This document shows, one piece after another, positions 20,891 through 24,924 of a DNA stretch of 24,924 nt (its first letter is position 1; each line of letters opens with the position of its first letter). The notes below the pieces were generated by a model. That model searched no databases. It saw nothing but the letters and a program-made list of their open reading frames with translations, and was not told the DNA's origin. Both the position numbers and the translations under genes were made by a program. Origin of the DNA: Welwitschia mirabilis (taxonomy: Eukaryota > Gnetophyta > Gnetopsida > Welwitschiales); the NCBI GenBank assembly GCA_051453625.1, contig JBOZIK010000001.1:252270328-252295251 (forward strand), read 5' to 3'.

Positions 20891-23800
20891 TATTACGATA
20901 TGTATTTATGCAATTCTAAAGTTCTTTGATAAATCTGTAAATCAAATTACTTATACAAAAACATGCTAGTATAGATAGGAGTTTATCCAAATGTCATAAT
21001 TCCAATGAAGATACTAAGCTCAGAGTTAAAGAATTAGTTTCCAAAGATATTTTAATATTTTTATCTTTTAATAATTAAAAGTCAATAACAAAGTAAAATG
21101 TAATGCAAAGTGAATGCAGATGAAATGCAATGGAAGTGGAATGAATTCTATTAGATCCTAATCCTTTTATCTCAAGAACTAGCTTCTCTATAATTTTGAT
21201 CAATTAAGAAGAGAATGAACTTATTCCTAATTAACATGAACTATGAGATATACCAAATAGAATATGGAATGCAATGTGGAATGAAAATGGAATAATAATG
21301 CAAATCTAAACTAGTTAAAGTCAACCTTGATAAAGGTTTCCCTTATGATCTAAATAAATTATGAAATCATCACTTAAACTATAACCAACTTAAATCATAG
21401 GGGACATAAATAGAATTTAAATAAAAAGAGTAATTGTATTGATTTAAGGAGTAATTATATTGATTTGAAGAACTTTACATCGACTTACAACAAAATAGCA
21501 GTACTTCAATAGAAAAGACTTAGCCTAACACCAAGGGGACTCTTTTGTATAGCTATTAGATGGATCTCTTATCTTTCAATCATTTGTCACAAGCATATCG
21601 AGTATAAAAGATGAAAATAAAAATAAAGAAGGGAAAGGGTATTTATAGTATTACATTAAAGTTCTAGAAGCTTAACTCTATAAGTCAGAAAAGAAACCCT
21701 AATATCCTAAATGGGTTACTTGATCCCATTATAAAGACAATTCTTTCTAATTATAGAAAAATAGTTGTCATTCTTATTATCATGGAAATGATAGAGGGGA
21801 CATCACTCTATGTAAAAAAGTGCTTCATTATCTTTATGCCCCACTATTAACCCTGTAACTTCTATTCATGTCAGCAATGCTATCGTCCTACCTATTGTGG
21901 GAATGACATAGGGGATGATAAACTTTCTTATTTCTAATTTTAAAGGTAAGTCGGTCTTTTGCATGATGAACTCTTCTTTCAAGTATACAGTGTTAGAATA
22001 AGCCTGAGAAACCTCCAAATATGCTAAGAATTATATGTTTCAATGATTATCCTATCAGATATTCATAATCATCAGTATTACATCTAGACCTATATAAATG
22101 TTTTACAAAAGCACTCATAATATACCATCAAATTCCTCTAAATTGACATCATAACATAGCTTCCTACTAAGCCTTATTAGTTCCTAGCAAAGTGAGCAAT
22201 CAACTATATTATGAACCAATTTAACTAAGATAAAATAGCACTAAAAATATGTAAATTGAATTTAATTAAATCATGTAAGAATAGATATCATAAATAGATT
22301 AACTAATACAAATGCTAAAAATATCCCTAAGCCTCCTACTTAAGCATCTTACCATAGAATAAATGAATGACATACACATAAAAAAATCATACAAATGTAA
22401 AGTTGATAGCTTAAGAAATGATAATATGTATGAATATTACAGAAATAAAGAAAATGGACTGATGTGATGGACTTAAGTAGTGCTAATCCTAAAACAGTAA
22501 TGCTTTAAATTCATTAGTATAATCCACAAGGGTAAAAGGACAAGAGTAAATATAGCATATCTTCTTTTTTTCTTTAGATGATCTAAAACATAGCAACAAG
22601 AGAACTTTGTGAGTGTGCTACTATACTCCTACAAGATAAAATCCATGAATTTATTTAATTAACATGAAAAATAAATCCAAAAAACTCATCATATATATGT
22701 AATGTGAAAGCTCAAAACATGATCCTTTCAAAAATTTGTGATGAAAATCACAAAATAAAGCCTATAAAGATGTCTTGCTCTCTCACAAAAGAAGCAAGAT
22801 GTCCAAATTTTACTAATGATAAAGGATGAATGTTGCGCCATCCATTAGGGGGATGATAAACATGGGATGACAATGATCAAATACGCTATTTGAATAGAAA
22901 ATATAAATCAAAAAAATTCAGAAAATAGGCAAACATATAGAAAAAAGCAAAAAAAAATAGAAATAAGATATAAAATAAAAAAATATCTTGAAAAACATGC
23001 CCATGGTAGAGAGGGATGCATGGAGAAAAGTGTAAAAATAGAAGAAAATGCACTAATTAGGAAAAAAAACAATGTTCATAAACTCCATAAATGTGCCCAA
23101 ACTCATGGAATAAGAAGAAATGAAACTTATTAAATCATGGAAACCTATCAAAAAGAGAACAATAATCCTCTAGATAAGCTAAGCAAACATATTAACAAGA
23201 AACTAGAAAATGATTAGATCCATAATATTATGCTAAAAAAGTAGGGGAAATGAATTTGAAAAATCATTAAAATAGTTAAAGAAAAATAAAATGAAATGGA
23301 CAACTAAATACATAAAGAAGATTACTTACTTATCCTAAATTCTAACCTAACAAATTACCTTAGTAATAATCATAAAATCACTTGATGAAAGATTCATGAT
23401 AGTATGTAGAAACTATAAAGTACCACTCAATTAGGCAATGATTATGACAATGTCAAGTATGTATAATATTATCAAACAATGATAAGATAAAAATATTTTA
23501 AAATAAGAACTTATAAGCTATCATATCAAAGCAACATAGAGTAGAGTGGTCATGTGGAAGCACTAGAAATAAATAAATAAAATGAGTCTAAAAAACAAGC
23601 AATACCTTTGATGAAACTAGGGATACCACTATTATCATAGTCTCAAAGTGTAATTATTCTACCATGATAAAGGGAGTGAAACAACTGTTAGAGGAGTAAG
23701 GACCTAAACAACATGACCAACTAACCCCCCAGTGAAGTTTTTACAACTATCATATCACATTACCAAAGGTCCCTCTTGGGAAAATTTACCCCAATGCATT

Positions 23801-24190
23801 TGCCATAAGACCTCATGATAACCATGTTTTTGAGATATAACATGAAAAAGTATGGTTTTTATTTCTTTTCTTTTCTTTCTTTTTCTTCTTCTTCTTCTTT
23901 TAATCAAAACATTCCACATGGTTAAGTACTTGTAAGGATAAAAGTAAAGTAATGAGATGAATAATAAAGTAAGAACATGAAAAAATAACTAATTATTCAT
24001 ACCCTTGAAAGAGAATAAAAGAACCAAGGAATCTTTCTTCAAAATGAAGTTCATAGATATATGAATGTTTGAATATTAGAGGAAGCCAATCTTATCATCT
24101 AAAGGACCAAGTAAAATATTACTACTGATGGAAACTTCATAAGTAAATACATATATCAAGTTAAAAATTTTTATGTGATAACATGTTGTT
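20891..24190 (-). repeat. Old 3' LTR of element C (~3.3 kb, same family as A/B)
   Basis: The left end TATTACGATATGTATTTATG aligns with TGTTGTGATGTGTATTTATG of copy B, the terminal differences being transitions. Collinear matches follow: near 20970-21000 (GCTAGTATAGA), the TATA box at 21640, decayed dyad modules at 21766-21804, 21880-21920 and about 22832-22873, the segment 22130-22210, the block at 23662-23820, the pyrimidine tract at 23858-23901 and 24040-24150. It is ~0.65 kb longer than B over the shared span, with indels on both sides in the U3 middle (22330-23660). Because it follows the integrase end on the minus strand, it is the 3' LTR. The right boundary is approximate; no clear polypurine tract or TG end was identified. 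Confidence 0.75.
21640..21648 (-). promoter_or_regulatory. TATA box in LTR of element C
   Basis: Minus strand CTATAAATA, the counterpart of the box at 3662-3672 in copy B. It is kept although most CpG-containing parts of this LTR have decayed; being free of cytosine-rich sites it may simply mutate more slowly. Confidence 0.5.
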
Positions 24191-24298
24191 GACCTAAGGA
24201 ATGAGTTAAGAAGGAATTTAGATGATAATAAAAGAGAGATCCTCCTTATTAAGAGGAGATTCCAAAATAAGTACTTCTATCATGTTCAAGGTTTTATC

Positions 24299-24924
24299 AG
24301 AAGATGATTCAAAAATTTTAACCTTTATCTATTAGCTTTTTAAATTTAGCTAGTGTTTGGATTATAGATTTTAATTGATTCATTTGAATGTACTTTTTTA
24401 TAAGATAATAACCTAACCATTTAGAAGTTAACTTATTATGAAAAAGGTGTACTTGGATGGTATATAGAAGAAGAAGTTGACTAGGTTCAAACGACTTATA
24501 AATAATCTTTTTATCATGTCTAAACTTAGCATGAGCTTTATGAATGAGTTGATTATATAAAGCATGAGTACATTTTTCATCTAAATGATTAAGTTGGGCT
24601 AATTGAGTTTTAAGGTTGTAATTTAAGTCTACAAGATTGAGTTCATGGATGGATTGATAAGAATTATAGAAAACATCAACCGGTAAAACACAAACTTTTT
24701 CATACATAAGTTCATATGGTGAGAAACCTAGAGAATTAAACTAAGTAGTATAGTAGGATAAAAAAATATAATTAAATTTATAGGACCACATTTTTTTATT
24801 GACACAAAATAATTTCTAAGGCATATTTTTGATTTATCTATTTGCCTTTTTATCTTAGCCACTAGTTTGAGGATGATAGATACATGCAATTCTATGTTTA
24901 ATACCAATGAACAAAAGGAGTTTT
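24299..24924 (-). pseudogene. pol: Decayed integrase end (core end and GPY/F-type C-terminus) of element C, continues off right edge
   Basis: Integrase inserts the element's DNA copy into the genome. From the right edge the minus strand reads HRIACIYHPQTSG, the typical end of the Ty3/Gypsy core, then KKMWSYKFNYIFLSYYTT, a stop, and NSLGFSPYELMYEKVCVLPV. From there a frame stays open to 24318 (129 codons from an internal Met at 24707) with DEKCTHALYNQ, AKFRHDKKIIYKSFEP, LLLYTIQVHLFHNKLTSKW and LGYYLIKKYI, matching the C-terminal module found in Athila-type elements. Stops and a frameshift occur upstream. The Glu expected just after HPQTSGQ is Lys, so the DDE triad is broken. The gene ends ~100 bp before the 3' LTR, leaving no room for an env-like ORF. 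Confidence 0.85.

Noticed and set aside
24180-24260. Polypurine tract next to the LTR of element C (minus strand AAGGAGGA near 24240-24247)
   Set aside because: Too short, and not followed by a clear TG LTR start, so the exact LTR edge is left open.
1-24924. Host genes, tRNA or rRNA genes, CRISPR arrays, defence systems
   Set aside because: Nothing in either strand supported any of these; the recognisable content is retroelement remnants, microsatellites and gaps.

Overview
This window looks like repeat-filled intergenic DNA from a land plant with a large, repeat-rich nuclear genome. It is strongly A+T rich, carries scaffold gaps (runs of 100, 100 and 54 N) and long TG microsatellites, and contains several decayed copies of a plant Ty3/Gypsy retrotransposon of Athila-like type. 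I see no intact host gene, rRNA, tRNA, CRISPR array or bacterial-type operon. The species cannot be read from the sequence.

Left block (1-8390): pieces of at least three same-family elements, all on the minus strand. Element A shows a decayed gag with an intact CCHC zinc knuckle, a leader, a primer-binding site (PBS) and the first ~96 bp of its LTR before a gap. Element B shows a gag readable in one frame (start codon lost, two premature stops), a leader, a PBS and an LTR of at least 2.6 kb running to a second gap. Element D is a mid-LTR fragment (5759-6132) fused directly to a pol relic (6133 to about 8390). Read on the minus strand, that relic gives the segment before reverse transcriptase, then RT, RNase H, the integrase zinc finger and the start of the integrase core.

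Middle block (8391-16500): mostly unrecognised A+T-rich DNA. It holds three TG microsatellite tracts, one interrupted by a 54-N gap with duplicated flanks, and two diverged same-orientation copies of a ~370 bp repeat (about 9445-9815 and 13490-13860).

Right block (16500-24924): first, a plus-strand LTR-like end with a TATA box near 16580 and a heavily decayed tRNA-Asp-type PBS at 17238 (element E). About 1.4 kb downstream is an unrecognised, broken plus-strand reading frame of ~355 codons (18652-19728). Last comes a minus-strand element C: a complete but old 3' LTR of the A/B family (20891 to about 24190) followed by the end of its integrase, which continues past the window edge.

Functionally this is a retrotransposon graveyard. 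Gag packages the RNA, the PBS primes minus-strand DNA from a tRNA, RT/RNase H copy the RNA, integrase inserts the product, and the LTR supplies the promoter. No copy here looks able to do this alone: catalytic residues are lost, mostly through C-to-T/G-to-A changes, as expected for long-methylated plant DNA. The most distinctive structure is a ~40 bp dyad module (GTCGTCC ... GGACGAC), repeated about a dozen times through the leaders and LTRs of this family.
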